A DNA stretch of 64,000 nt, from NCBI RefSeq assembly GCF_014205255.1, contig NZ_JACHNE010000001.1, positions 6,696,001-6,760,000 on the forward strand, written 5' to 3'. Of the stretch, positions 56,795-64,000 are shown piece after piece. Below the pieces are notes generated by a model. That model searched no databases. It was not told where the DNA came from and worked only from the letters and a program-made list of their open reading frames with translations. The translations under genes were made by a program, and so were the position numbers. Within the stretch, counting starts at the first letter, position 1. Each line of letters starts with the position of its first letter. The stretch is from Streptomyces caelestis. Its GTDB lineage: Bacteria; Actinomycetota; Actinomycetes; Streptomycetales; Streptomycetaceae.

Positions 56795-58031
56795 ACGAGT
56801 CCACCGGCCGCAGCTCGTCCGCCGGTACGGCGAGGGCGAGGCCGGGGAACCGCTCGAACAGGGCCGGCAGGGCCACGCGCGCCTCCAGCCTGCCGAGCGG
56901 GGCGCCCAGGCAGTGGTGGACGCCGTATCCGAAGGCCAGATGGTCCTTCGCGGCCCGGGTGACGTCGAAGGTGCCGGCGTCCGGGCCGTGCTGCTCCGGG
57001 TCGCGTCCGGCGGCGGCGTACGCGGCGAGGATCGCCTCGCCCTTGCGGATCACCCGGCCCTCCGGGCCGCCCAGTTCACCGAGGGGCAGGTCCTCGACGG
57101 CGTAGCGCAGCGGCAGGCTGGCCACCGGCGCCTCGGCCCGCAGGGTCTCCTCGATGACGTCGTCCCAGGAGGCGCGACCGGCGCGGACGTGCGCGAGCTG
57201 GTCGGGGCGGGTGAGCAGCGCGTGGACGGCGTTGTCCAGCAGGTTGACCGTCGTCTCGTGTCCGGCGCTGATCATCAGCATCAGCGTGTCGAGCAGCTCC
57301 TGCTCGCTGAGCCGCGTACCGCTCTCCTCCTCGTGGGCCGCGATCAGCGCGCTGGTCAGGTCGTCGCCGGGCGCCGCCCGTTTCACGGCGACGAGCTCAC
57401 CGAGGACGGCGTAGAACCGGGCGTAGTTGTCGGCGACCTCGGCCGCGTCGGCCGAGGTGTGGAAGACGCCGTCCACCGCGACGCGCAGCTCGGGGCCCAG
57501 CTCCTCGGGTAATCCGAGCAGTTCGCCGATGACCTGGATGGGCAGCGGGTAGCAGAACTCCTCCCGCAGATCGACCGCGTGGCCGTCCGCCGCACCGTCC
57601 GCCCCACCGCCCGCCGCGCTGCCGGCCCCGGCCTTGGCGACCCGGTCGAGCAGCTCCGCGGTGATCTCCTCGATCCGGGGCCGCAGCGCGGCGGTGCGGC
57701 GGGCGGTGAACGCCTGGGCGACGAGGGTGCGCAGCCGTTTGTGCTCGGTGCCGTAGGCCGTGAACATGTTCCGCACCGCGACCCAGGTGTACAGCGGCCA
57801 GTCCGGTGAGACCTCGCCGTCGAGCCAGCGGTGCCAGTGCCGGCGCGCGTCCTTCGACACCCGTGGGTCGGTGAGCAGCCGCTTCAGCAAGGGGGCGCTG
57901 CTGACCGCCCAGGCCGAAACGCCGTGGGGGAGTTCGACGGGGGTGACGGGTCCGCGCTCGCGGATCCGGTCGGCCTCGCCGTGGATGTCGCGGCCGGTCG
58001 GGTCGATCACTATCGGATGCGTGAACTCCAT
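56751..58031 (-). CDS. Cytochrome P450
   Basis: A 426-residue soluble P450. It shows the I-helix AGHETTVNLLD, ExxR in EETLRAEAP, and the haem-binding FGYGVHHCLGAPLGRLEARVALP with the proximal Cys. A Gly/Ala-rich insertion (about residues 145-160) is unusual. The ATG at 58031 is preceded by GGGAGAG. Codon 174 (57510-57512) is TTA, read by the developmentally controlled bldA tRNA in Streptomyces. No ferredoxin or ferredoxin reductase gene lies next to it. The substrate is unknown; it may act in secondary metabolism. Confidence 0.93.
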   Translation of the reverse strand: MEFTHPIVIDPTGRDIHGEADRIRERGPVTPVELPHGVSAWAVSSAPLLKRLLTDPRVSKDARRHWHRWLDGEVSPDWPLYTWVAVRNMFTAYGTEHKRLRTLVAQAFTARRTAALRPRIEEITAELLDRVAKAGAGSAAGGGADGAADGHAVDLREEFCYPLPIQVIGELLGLPEELGPELRVAVDGVFHTSADAAEVADNYARFYAVLGELVAVKRAAPGDDLTSALIAAHEEESGTRLSEQELLDTLMLMISAGHETTVNLLDNAVHALLTRPDQLAHVRAGRASWDDVIEETLRAEAPVASLPLRYAVEDLPLGELGGPEGRVIRKGEAILAAYAAAGRDPEQHGPDAGTFDVTRAAKDHLAFGYGVHHCLGAPLGRLEARVALPALFERFPGLALAVPADELRPVDSFISHGHRSLPVLTG

Positions 58032-58158
58032 TGAACTCTCCCTGGGCTGGCGGCGGTTCGCATGACACACGGACGCGCCTCGTGGGCGGGTCCGCGACAC
58101 GTCCAGCCAAGTGGCCGCGGCCGGGCCACGCCAGGGGGTGGAGAGTCACTGGCCTGAT

Positions 58159-58617
58159 TCAGGCGGCCTGGCCGGCCTCCTGCTCCAGGGGATGCGCCAC
58201 CGCCTTGGCGGCCCGGGCTTCCTTCCTGCGCTGCCGCCGGCTGATGCGCGGTTCCTGGTCCGGCAGCCACCCGAAGGTGAGGCAGCTGCCGACCACGCCC
58301 AGGAGCAGGCCCACGAAGAAGCCGCCCAGGTTCGAGGTCAGCCAGCTCCCCAGGGAGACCAGCACCCCGATGACCGAGTAGAACAGGCGTTGGGAGGGGT
58401 TGAAGAGGATCAGCACACCGCACAGCAGCATCACGGCCGGGAGCAGGTAGCCGGCCAGGCCCTGCATGCCGACGTGCAGGATGACGTCCAGCGATGCCTT
58501 CAGGGTGAGCAGGACCTCCGCCCCGCCCAGGGCGAGCAGCAGCCCGCCCCAGAAGGGACGGCCCGCCCGCCACCGGCGGAAGGCGGGCCGGATCCTCCCG
58601 CGTGGGCCGCCGGGCAT
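58159..58617 (-). CDS. DUF6114 family membrane protein
   Basis: A 152-residue membrane protein with about four helices (FWGGLLLALGGAEVLLTL, GLAGYLLPAVMLLCGVLILF, LFYSVIGVLVSLGSWLTS and FFVGLLLGVVGSCLTFGW). It begins MPGGPRGRIRPAFRRWRAGR, a basic cytoplasmic segment. The start overlaps the stop of the upstream DUF6230 gene (TGATG), so the pair are translated together. Function is unknown; the pair is common in actinobacteria, from memory. Confidence 0.88.
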   Translation of the reverse strand: MPGGPRGRIRPAFRRWRAGRPFWGGLLLALGGAEVLLTLKASLDVILHVGMQGLAGYLLPAVMLLCGVLILFNPSQRLFYSVIGVLVSLGSWLTSNLGGFFVGLLLGVVGSCLTFGWLPDQEPRISRRQRRKEARAAKAVAHPLEQEAGQAA

Positions 58618-59288
58618 CAGCAACCCGACCCGCTGAAGCCCAGTTTCAGCCCGGGCAGCTTGAACACACCTGCCGTCGTGGCGTAGTTGGTCTGCCGCAG
58701 GTTGGCGATGTGCACGGTGTCGGACTGCTGGCTGAATACGCCCTTCGGTCCGCGGCCCTTCGGCCCGGCCTTGTCGAGCGTGCTGGCGTCGTTGCCGATC
58801 TCGATGTCGGTGAAGGCCGCGTCGCCCGTGAGCTCCGTGGAGTCGGTGGTCAGGTCGCTGGCCCGGACCTTCTCCGCGCCGCCACCCGCCCTGATGACGA
58901 GGTTGGTGCCGCCCAGGTCCACGCTCTGGCACAGCTTGGTGAGCGTCGCGTTCTTGATCACGGAGGTGACGACCAGCACCTGACCACCGGTGTCACCCGC
59001 GTTGGGGCTGCCCTCGGCCATCTCGTCCAGACCGCCGAACTGCGCGAAGCCGGTGCCGTTCAGCTCGGTGGCGGTGACCGTGAACGGCATACCGGAGATG
59101 GCGAACTGCACGCCCAGCGCTCCCTGCGAGGTGAGGATCGCGAGGCCGGCCGCGACCGTGGCCGCCGGCACCGCCATCACCGCGGCCCGGCGTGCCCGGA
59201 CCCGCCCGCGTCGCGCCGGGACGTCACCGACGTCCGCGGCGGCGGGGCCGTCCGGTCTTTCGAGGGTGTGCTCGGCGGAGGAGGTCAT
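58617..59288 (-). CDS. DUF6230 family exported protein
   Basis: A 223-residue protein. One N-terminal membrane or signal segment (AVMAVPAATVAAGLAILTSQGALG) precedes a beta-rich domain (VQFAISGMPFTVTATELNGTGFAQFGG...). Members have been labelled cholesterol esterase in places, but no catalytic triad is visible. The only cysteines are C in TKLCQSV and the terminal residue of FSGSGC. The start at 59288 has TGGAGC upstream. It is the first gene of a two-gene unit with DUF6114. Confidence 0.88.
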   Translation of the reverse strand: MTSSAEHTLERPDGPAAADVGDVPARRGRVRARRAAVMAVPAATVAAGLAILTSQGALGVQFAISGMPFTVTATELNGTGFAQFGGLDEMAEGSPNAGDTGGQVLVVTSVIKNATLTKLCQSVDLGGTNLVIRAGGGAEKVRASDLTTDSTELTGDAAFTDIEIGNDASTLDKAGPKGRGPKGVFSQQSDTVHIANLRQTNYATTAGVFKLPGLKLGFSGSGC

Positions 59289-59430
59289 GTCTGCTCCAGG
59301 TGCGTGTCGGTGCGGATCGGACTTCGGTGGCACGTTGCCCTGGCGCGGACACCGGCCGCGTACGCACGCTTTCCCCGCAACTCCCGGCGGTTGCAAGGGC
59401 TTTCTCGTTACGCCGCAGTAGCCGACTCGG

Positions 59431-59459
59431 AAGTTACCGGGGGTTACATGAAGGGTCAA
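59431..59459 (-). promoter_or_regulatory. Promoter of the DUF6230-DUF6114 pair
   Basis: On the minus strand TTGACC (59459-59454) and TAACTT (59436-59431) are 17 bp apart. The leader would be about 135 bases long. Confidence 0.55.
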
Positions 59460-59553
59460 GGGAAGTGTGAACAAAGAGTGTGCAATGTGCGCCCTATGTG
59501 AGTCACCGCCCTTCGGGAGTCCTCAGTGAACGCACAACTCCCTTGCTGAACCT

Positions 59554-59583
59554 TGACGTTGACAGCCGGGCGGGTCTACAACT
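59554..59583 (+). promoter_or_regulatory. Candidate promoter upstream of the secreted Cys-rich protein gene
   Basis: TTGACG (59554-59559) and TACAAC (59578-59583), 18 bp apart. If used, it would give a leader of about 345 bases that includes the hairpin run at 59598-59868. Confidence 0.4.
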
Positions 59584-59597
59584 CTCCTCGTCCCACC

Positions 59598-59868
59598 GGA
59601 TCCGTGGCGCCGGATCCGCCGCGCGGCACCGTCCGCGTCTCCCGGACCCGCTCGTCCCGTACGGGCAGCTCGCCGCCCGGTACGTCGCACAGGCTCTCCA
59701 CTGCCCGAGTCCGACCCTTCACGGCACCGGCACGGGTCCTTCCCCAGAGTGCCGGTGCCACCCCCCCCGCCCGGCCCGGCCGGAGGCCCGTCCCCGTGCG
59801 TCCCTCCGGCCGGTCACCGGTCTGCCGTTGCCGGTCCGTCACGTACGGAGAAGGCGTGACGGACCGGC
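59598..59868 (+). other. Run of strong hairpins in a non-coding leader
   Basis: The non-coding interval 59289-59934 contains successive perfect inverted repeats. CGGATCC (59598-59604) pairs with 59613-59619. GGCACCGGCAC (59723-59733) pairs with 59749-59759. CCGGCCGGAGG (59776-59786) pairs with 59803-59813. GCCGGTCCGTCACG (59830-59843) pairs with 59855-59868 across the purine-rich loop TACGGAGAAGG. The last three are spaced about 53 bp apart. No gene was recognised in the interval. Confidence 0.7.
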
Positions 59869-59934
59869 GACGTCGGACGCCGAACCGCGTCGTCCCCGCA
59901 CCCTCACCCCGCTTCAGAGAAGAGGCACACCCGC

Positions 59935-60576
59935 ATGCGTACACGCACCCTCCTCACCCTCACCGCAGCCGTCGCCGCCCTGGGCCTCACCGCCCCCGCG
60001 TCGGCGGCCGACACCCCCGTCCTGACCACCGCCGACGGCGCGGCCGTCGCGGTCGGCGCCGTCCTCGACGCGTCCCTGGCGAGCGGCACCGCCGCCACCT
60101 TCTACTCCAGCGCGACCGGCACCAGCGGCATCTCGTGCACCTCGTCGGCGTTCGCCGCCACCGTCACCGACAACCCGGCCGCTCCCGGTACCGCCACCGA
60201 GTCCCTGACCTCGCACAGCTTCGACACCAGCGGCTGCACCGCCAACGTCGTCGGAGTGCTCGGCGTCAGCGGCATCACCGTCGACAACCTGCCCTACACC
60301 ACCAGCGTGTCCTCGGACGGCACCGTCTCCGTGACCCCGGGCACGGGCTCCGCCATCCAGTCCACGGTCCGGCTGCGCACCCTGCTCGGCACCATCAACT
60401 GCGTCTACCAGGCCCCCAGCCTGACCGGCAAGGCGAGCAACGCCGACAACAGCATCACCTTCACCAACCAGCAGTTCACGAAGACGTCCGGCTCGTCGCT
60501 GTGCTTCGCCAACGCCTTCTTCACCGCCAAGTACGCCCCGGTCACCACGGGAGGCGTCGCCGTCAACGTCAACTGA
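59935..60576 (+). CDS. Secreted protein of unknown function, Cys-containing
   Basis: A 213-residue protein. The signal peptide is MRTRTLLTLTAAVAALGLTAPASA, cleaved after ASA. The mature protein is small, Thr/Ser/Ala-rich and probably beta-rich. Four cysteines (in GISCTSS, SGCTANV, TINCVYQ and SLCFANA) could form two disulfides. No family is recognised. GAAGAGG precedes the ATG at 59935. The long, structured upstream region is unusual and may control expression. Confidence 0.85.
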   Translation: MRTRTLLTLTAAVAALGLTAPASAADTPVLTTADGAAVAVGAVLDASLASGTAATFYSSATGTSGISCTSSAFAATVTDNPAAPGTATESLTSHSFDTSGCTANVVGVLGVSGITVDNLPYTTSVSSDGTVSVTPGTGSAIQSTVRLRTLLGTINCVYQAPSLTGKASNADNSITFTNQQFTKTSGSSLCFANAFFTAKYAPVTTGGVAVNVN

Positions 60577-60586
60577 CGGCTGAGCG

Positions 60587-60607
60587 GCGTCGGTTCAGCG
60601 CCGACGC
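60587..60607 (+). terminator. Probable terminator after the secreted-protein gene
   Basis: Hairpin GCGTCGG (60587-60593) and CCGACGC (60601-60607) around loop TTCAGCG, 10 bp after the stop at 60576. No T tract. Confidence 0.5.
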
Positions 60608-60672
60608 GGCCGTACCGCCAGGGCGGCGCCGCCGGTGAGCACCAGCACCGCCGCGGCGCCGCCCGCCGGCAT
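60595..60672 (-). pseudogene. Possible remnant of a C-terminal membrane-anchor tail
   Basis: On the minus strand the frame ending at 60595 reads GGAAAVLVLTGGAALAVRPR and stops after RR. This looks like the hydrophobic helix and basic end of a wall- or membrane-anchored protein. No upstream gene body is recognisable, so it may be a remnant or chance. The rest of 60577-60940 holds no gene; it includes a small hairpin CGCTTC-AGCGAC-GAAGCG about 60 bp before the protease start. Confidence 0.3.
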
Positions 60673-60940
60673 GGGCCGCTCCGGGTCATTTGCGCCCAAC
60701 TGGCCGCCATAGAGGGTGGGTTTCCGGCTGGATCGAGGGTTTCCCCCGTATCCCGATGACCTTCCCTTTGCCTATCGTTCCTGCACAGCTGACCCACAGG
60801 TAACCCCGAACGGGTCCGCTCCCCACACGCCCTGGCCGGCCATCGCGTCGCTTTTCGAAGCACCCCCCTCCGCTTCAGCGACGAAGCGCATCCACCGCCG
60901 CTCCGCCCAGCCCGGAGTTCGGCCACGAAAGGCAACGACC

Positions 60941-62737
60941 GTGCGTACCTCCCCAGAGCTCAGACGGAAGCTGATATCCGTCGCCGCCGTCTCCGCCGCC
61001 CTGCTGACCGCCGCCCCCGCCTCGGTCGCCGTCGCCCAGGAGACCGCCCCCCGGCCCGCCGTCCCGGCCGCCCAGACCGAGGCCGCCCCCGGTACCCCGG
61101 CCGAGCGGCTCATCGTCGGCTACAAGTCCGGCGCCAGCGAGGCCAAGTCCGACAAGGCCGCCGCCGCCGACGCCGCGGCCAAGGCCGAGAAGACCGGCGA
61201 GGACGTCGACTTCCAGCGCCGCCTCGGCACCGGCGCCGCACTCGTCGACCTGGGCACGAACCCCGGCCGGGCGGACGTCGCCGACGTCGTCGCCCAGTAC
61301 CAGGCCGACCCGCAGGTCGCCTACGTCGTGCCGGACCGCCTGAACAAGCCGACGGCCGTCACCCCGAACGACACCGACTACAGCAAGCAGTGGGACCTGT
61401 TCGAGTCCACCGCGGGCATGAACGTCCCCGCCGCCTGGGACACCACCACCGGCACCGGCGTGACCGTCGCCGTCATCGACACCGGTTACGTCGCCCACTC
61501 GGACCTGGCCGCGAACATCGTCGGCGGCTACGACTTCATCTCCGACACCGCCGTCTCCGTCGACGGCAACGGCCGTGACAGCAACCCGGCCGACCCGGGC
61601 GACTGGTACAACGACAACGAGTGCGGCCAGGGCATCCCGGCCTCCACCTCCTCCTGGCACGGCACCCACGTGGCCGGCACCATCGCCGCCGCCACCAACA
61701 ACGGCAAGGGTGTCGCCGGTATCGCCTACGGCGCGAAGATCTCCCCGGTCCGCGTGCTGGGCAAGTGCGGCGGCTACGACTCCGACATCATCGACGCCAT
61801 CACCTGGGCGTCCGGCGGCAGTGTCTCGGGCGTGCCCGCCAACACCAACGTCGCCAAGGTCATCAACATGAGCCTCGGCGGGGGCGGCGCCTGCTCCACC
61901 GCCACCCAGAGCGCCATCAACGGCGCCGTGAACCGCGGCACCTCGGTCGTCGTCGCGGCCGGCAACGAGAACCAGAACGTCTCCAACGCCTCCCCGGCGA
62001 ACTGCAACAACGTGATCACGGTCGCCGCGACCAACCGCGCGGGCAGCCGTGCCTCCTACTCCAACTACGGCTCGCTCGTCGACATCGCCGCCCCCGGCGG
62101 CGAGACCAGGACCTCCAAGGCCAACGGCATCCTGTCCACGCTGAACTCGGGCACCAAGACGCCGTCGAGCGAGAACTACGACTACTACCAGGGCACCAGC
62201 ATGGCCACCCCGCACGTCGCGGGCCTCGCCGCCCTGATGAAGTCGGCCAACTCGGCCCTCACCCCCGCCCAGATCGAGTCGGCCATCAAGGCCAACGCCC
62301 GTGCGCTGCCCGGCACCTGCTCCGGCGGCTGCGGCGCCGGCCTCGCGGACGCCGCCAAGACGGTCCAGGCCGTCAAGGGCGGTACGTCCACCGGCGCGAC
62401 CTTCTCCAGCACCACCGCCGTCGCCATCCCGGACGCCGGCGCGGCGATCGAGTCGCCGATCAGCGTCACCGGCCGCAGCGGCAACGCCCCCTCGGCCCTC
62501 CAGGTCGGTGTCGACATCACCCACACCTACCGCGGCGACCTCGTCATCGACCTGATCGCGCCGGACGGTTCGGCGTACCGTCTGAAGTCCGCCGCCTCGG
62601 ACTCCGCCGACAACGTGAACACCACCTACACGGTGAACGCCTCCGGCGAGAGCGCCAACGGCACCTGGAAGCTGCGCGTCCAGGACACCGCGGCGCAGGA
62701 CACCGGCACGCTCAACGGCTGGAAGCTGACCTTCTGA
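60941..62737 (+). CDS. Secreted S8 subtilisin-like protease with P domain
   Basis: A 598-residue secreted protease. A signal peptide (about 1-35, ISVAAVSAALLTAAPASVAVA) is followed by an I9-type propeptide (about 50-145), the S8 catalytic domain with D180 (VAVIDTGYVAHSD), H240 (HGTHVAGTIAA) and S420 (GTSMATPHVAG), and a C-terminal P/Homo B domain (about 487-598, beta-rich). The order is that of streptomycete extracellular proteases. The start GTG 60941 has AAAGG about nine bases upstream. A strong terminator follows the gene. Confidence 0.95.
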   Translation: MRTSPELRRKLISVAAVSAALLTAAPASVAVAQETAPRPAVPAAQTEAAPGTPAERLIVGYKSGASEAKSDKAAAADAAAKAEKTGEDVDFQRRLGTGAALVDLGTNPGRADVADVVAQYQADPQVAYVVPDRLNKPTAVTPNDTDYSKQWDLFESTAGMNVPAAWDTTTGTGVTVAVIDTGYVAHSDLAANIVGGYDFISDTAVSVDGNGRDSNPADPGDWYNDNECGQGIPASTSSWHGTHVAGTIAAATNNGKGVAGIAYGAKISPVRVLGKCGGYDSDIIDAITWASGGSVSGVPANTNVAKVINMSLGGGGACSTATQSAINGAVNRGTSVVVAAGNENQNVSNASPANCNNVITVAATNRAGSRASYSNYGSLVDIAAPGGETRTSKANGILSTLNSGTKTPSSENYDYYQGTSMATPHVAGLAALMKSANSALTPAQIESAIKANARALPGTCSGGCGAGLADAAKTVQAVKGGTSTGATFSSTTAVAIPDAGAAIESPISVTGRSGNAPSALQVGVDITHTYRGDLVIDLIAPDGSAYRLKSAASDSADNVNTTYTVNASGESANGTWKLRVQDTAAQDTGTLNGWKLTF

Positions 62738-62796
62738 TCCTTCTGAATCTCCTGGTCCTCCTTCGACGAGGACGCTGAACGGGCAGCTCACAAGCG

Positions 62797-62840
62797 GGCG
62801 GGCCGACCGGTGCGGATGGGGCACCGGCCGGCCCGCCTTT
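62797..62840 (+). terminator. Rho-independent-type terminator of the protease gene
   Basis: GGCGGGCCGACCGGTGC (62797-62813) and GCACCGGCCGGCCCGCC (62821-62837) form a 17-bp stem with one mismatch, followed by TTT. The stem is very stable. Confidence 0.8.
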
Positions 62841-62910
62841 ACGTGCGGCCGCACAACCCCCACAGTTAGATACCGAACGCGCTGTTTTCTTTCATCGGTT
62901 GCGATTGTTT

Positions 62911-62937
62911 TGCCGGATGTGCACCCGAAATCCGGCA
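62911..62937. repeat. Inverted repeat upstream of cprB
   Basis: TGCCGGAT (62911-62918) and ATCCGGCA (62930-62937) are perfect eight-base arms around 11 bases. It lies about 100 bp upstream of the cprB start, in an AT-richer region. It may be a regulator site or part of a hairpin. Confidence 0.5.
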
Positions 62938-62989
62938 CACTGGTGGGGTGAAGGCCGTCTGAGGGTGAGTTATCGTGTACGGCGGGTAA

Positions 62990-63015
62990 AAACAAACGGC
63001 ATGACCCGTTCATTT
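62990..63015. promoter_or_regulatory. ARE-like palindrome (probable CprB/ScbR-type operator)
   Basis: Imperfect 26-bp palindrome. The core arms are AACGG (62995-62999) and CCGTT (63006-63010) around CATGAC, with matching A/T bases at the outer ends. AACGG/CCGTT arms recall autoregulatory elements bound by gamma-butyrolactone receptors. It lies 23 bp before the cprB start, so it could mediate autoregulation. Confidence 0.7.
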
Positions 63016-63037
63016 CTGTCCTGGGAGAGATCAGTCG

Positions 63038-63685
63038 ATGGCGAGGCAGTTGCGAGCCGAGCAGACACGCTCGACGATCATCACGGCCGCCGCTGACCTG
63101 TTCGACCGTCGCGGCTACGAATCGACCAGTCTCAGCGACATCGTGGAGCACGCTCAGGTCACCAAGGGTGCCCTGTACTTCCACTTCGCGGCGAAGGAGG
63201 ATCTCGCCCACGCGATCCTCGAACTCCAGTCGCACACCGCTCGCCGGCTGGCGGCGGAGACCGGCCATCGTGGCCACACGTCCCTGGAGGCGCTGATGCG
63301 CCTCACGTTCGGCATCACCCGCATGTCCGTCGAGGACCCGGTCCTCAGGGCCGGTCTACGGCTCGCCACCGGTGGGATCCGGCCCCGTCCGCCGCTGAGC
63401 CATCCGTTCACGGAGTGGCTGGACATCGTCACGGCCCGGCTCGTCGGCGCGGTCAAGGAGTCCGACGTCCACCCGGACATCGATATCGATGTCGTGGCCC
63501 ACTCCCTGGTCTGTTTCTTCGTCGGCACCCGGGTCGTGGGCCGCTCCCGCGAGCCCGTCACGCGCCAGCCCCGCCGGACGGCCGAGATGTGGAGCATACT
63601 CATCCGCGGTCTCGTCCCGGTGACCCGCCGCGCCCGCTACCTGAGCCTGGCGGCCCGCCTGGAGCGCGAACTGGCACCGGTCTGA
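63038..63685 (+). CDS. cprB: Gamma-butyrolactone receptor-type TetR regulator CprB
   Basis: A 215-residue TetR-family regulator. The N-terminus MARQLRAEQTRSTIITAAADLF...YESTSLSDIVEHAQVTKGALYFHFAAKEDLAHAIL is the helix-turn-helix of ScbR/ArpA/CprB receptors. Length and sequence (RPPLSHPFTEWLDI, AEMWSILIRGLVPVTRRARYL) agree with S. coelicolor CprB as I remember it. Homologues bind an operator like the palindrome just upstream and repress antibiotic or developmental genes. No butanolide synthase gene (AfsA type) lies nearby. The ATG at 63038 has GGGAGAG upstream. Confidence 0.9.
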   Translation: MARQLRAEQTRSTIITAAADLFDRRGYESTSLSDIVEHAQVTKGALYFHFAAKEDLAHAILELQSHTARRLAAETGHRGHTSLEALMRLTFGITRMSVEDPVLRAGLRLATGGIRPRPPLSHPFTEWLDIVTARLVGAVKESDVHPDIDIDVVAHSLVCFFVGTRVVGRSREPVTRQPRRTAEMWSILIRGLVPVTRRARYLSLAARLERELAPV

Positions 63686-63797
63686 CGGTTTCGAACGGAC
63701 AATCCGAGCGGGCTCGGCCGGGGTGACGCGGTCGCGGTCGGCCGGGCTTCGGGCCAGGCCGGCCGGGACACGGCGCCCGCGCGTTACGGTGAGCCGC

Positions 63798-64000
63798 ATG
63801 CCCGACACCTCATCCGCACCCGTGCTCCTCGGCAACCAGCCGGGCTCCTTCCCCCACAGCGTGCTCGCCGAGCGGCACCCGGCCATCATCCGGCAGGTGC
63901 GCGAGGCCTTCCCGTACGAACCCGGGCAGCACCGCGTGCTCGACGAACTGCTGGCGAACTGCACCAAGGGCGAGATCCAACCGCTCCCCGCCGACGCGCA
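63798..64000 (+). CDS. ARMT1-family damage-control phosphatase, N-terminal part
   Basis: Partial at the window edge; 67 residues are visible (MPDTSSAPVLLGNQPGSFPH..., RHPAIIRQVREAFPYEPGQHRVLDELLANCTKGEI). It resembles the start of DUF89/ARMT1 phosphatases, which hydrolyse damaged sugar or cofactor phosphates using a metal. The metal site lies beyond the edge, so the identification rests on the N-terminal helix bundle only. Confidence 0.7.
   Translation, partial: MPDTSSAPVLLGNQPGSFPHSVLAERHPAIIRQVREAFPYEPGQHRVLDELLANCTKGEIQPLPADA

Noticed and set aside
60875..63277. Long minus-strand frame antisense to the protease gene
   Set aside because: Gly/Val/Asp-rich shadow of the S8 protease; no domain is visible.
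1..64000. tRNA, rRNA, CRISPR arrays, insertion sequences, prophage genes
   Set aside because: No T-loop-like tRNA ends, repeat-spacer arrays, transposases, integrases or phage structural genes were seen on reading both strands.

Overview
The window is a stretch of a Streptomyces-type chromosome. It is very GC-rich throughout, uses GTG and occasional TTG starts, and carries streptomycete hallmarks: a conservon, a CprB-type gamma-butyrolactone receptor homologue, DUF3000, DUF6230/DUF6114 and TIGR04222 proteins, and a P450 with the rare TTA leucine codon. The content recalls the region of the S. coelicolor chromosome that ends at cprB (SCO6071); that comparison is from memory, not a search. No tRNA, rRNA, CRISPR array, prophage or intact insertion sequence was seen.

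Region by region. 0-5 kb: end of a sugar ABC permease, RNase D, an orphan LuxR-type regulator, DUF3000 and hemE. 5-13 kb: GlxA-type regulator, gap, rhomboid protease, a CoA-disulfide-reductase-like flavoprotein, a DUF4349 lipoprotein, then hemG-hemQ. With hemE these are genes of the coproporphyrin-dependent haem route. 13-18 kb: secreted peptidase, TIGR04222 membrane protein, a DUF692 (MNIO) enzyme and a K+ channel. 18-27 kb: PTH2 hydrolase, a two-gene ABC exporter, a 59-residue zinc-ribbon-like protein, polysaccharide deacetylase, a DAO-Rieske fusion, an ArsR/SRPBCC pair with a palindromic operator over its start codon, a broken ppk2, and a Tat-exported PhoX-like protein. 27-36 kb: slipin, SulP transporter with carbonic anhydrase, zapE, a RibD-like reductase, murC and msrB, then a decayed SIS-domain gene. 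36-45 kb: YbhN-like membrane protein, a flavin-based electron-transfer cassette (apbE, FMN-binding protein, ferric-reductase-like protein) divergent from a two-component system, and an OpuC-type ABC operon. 45-52 kb: lipoprotein, conservon cvnABCD, and an orphan sugar-binding lipoprotein. 52-60 kb: ArsR-MgtA pair, LCP ligase, tatA, P450, DUF6114/DUF6230 pair and a secreted Cys-rich protein behind a hairpin-rich leader. 60-64 kb: subtilisin-like protease with a P domain, cprB behind an ARE-like palindrome, and the start of an ARMT1-family gene.

The most interesting signals are: (i) the DUF692/TIGR04222 pair, a possible unstudied peptide-modifying or metal-handling system; (ii) a 40-bp palindrome-centred repeat interrupting ppk2 just after its Walker B motif; (iii) perfect long palindromes at 1691-1724 and 30721-30752 and a run of strong hairpins at 59598-59868; (iv) an 18-bp duplication that separates the stop codons of two convergent genes; and (v) a TTA codon confined, as far as I could see, to the P450.
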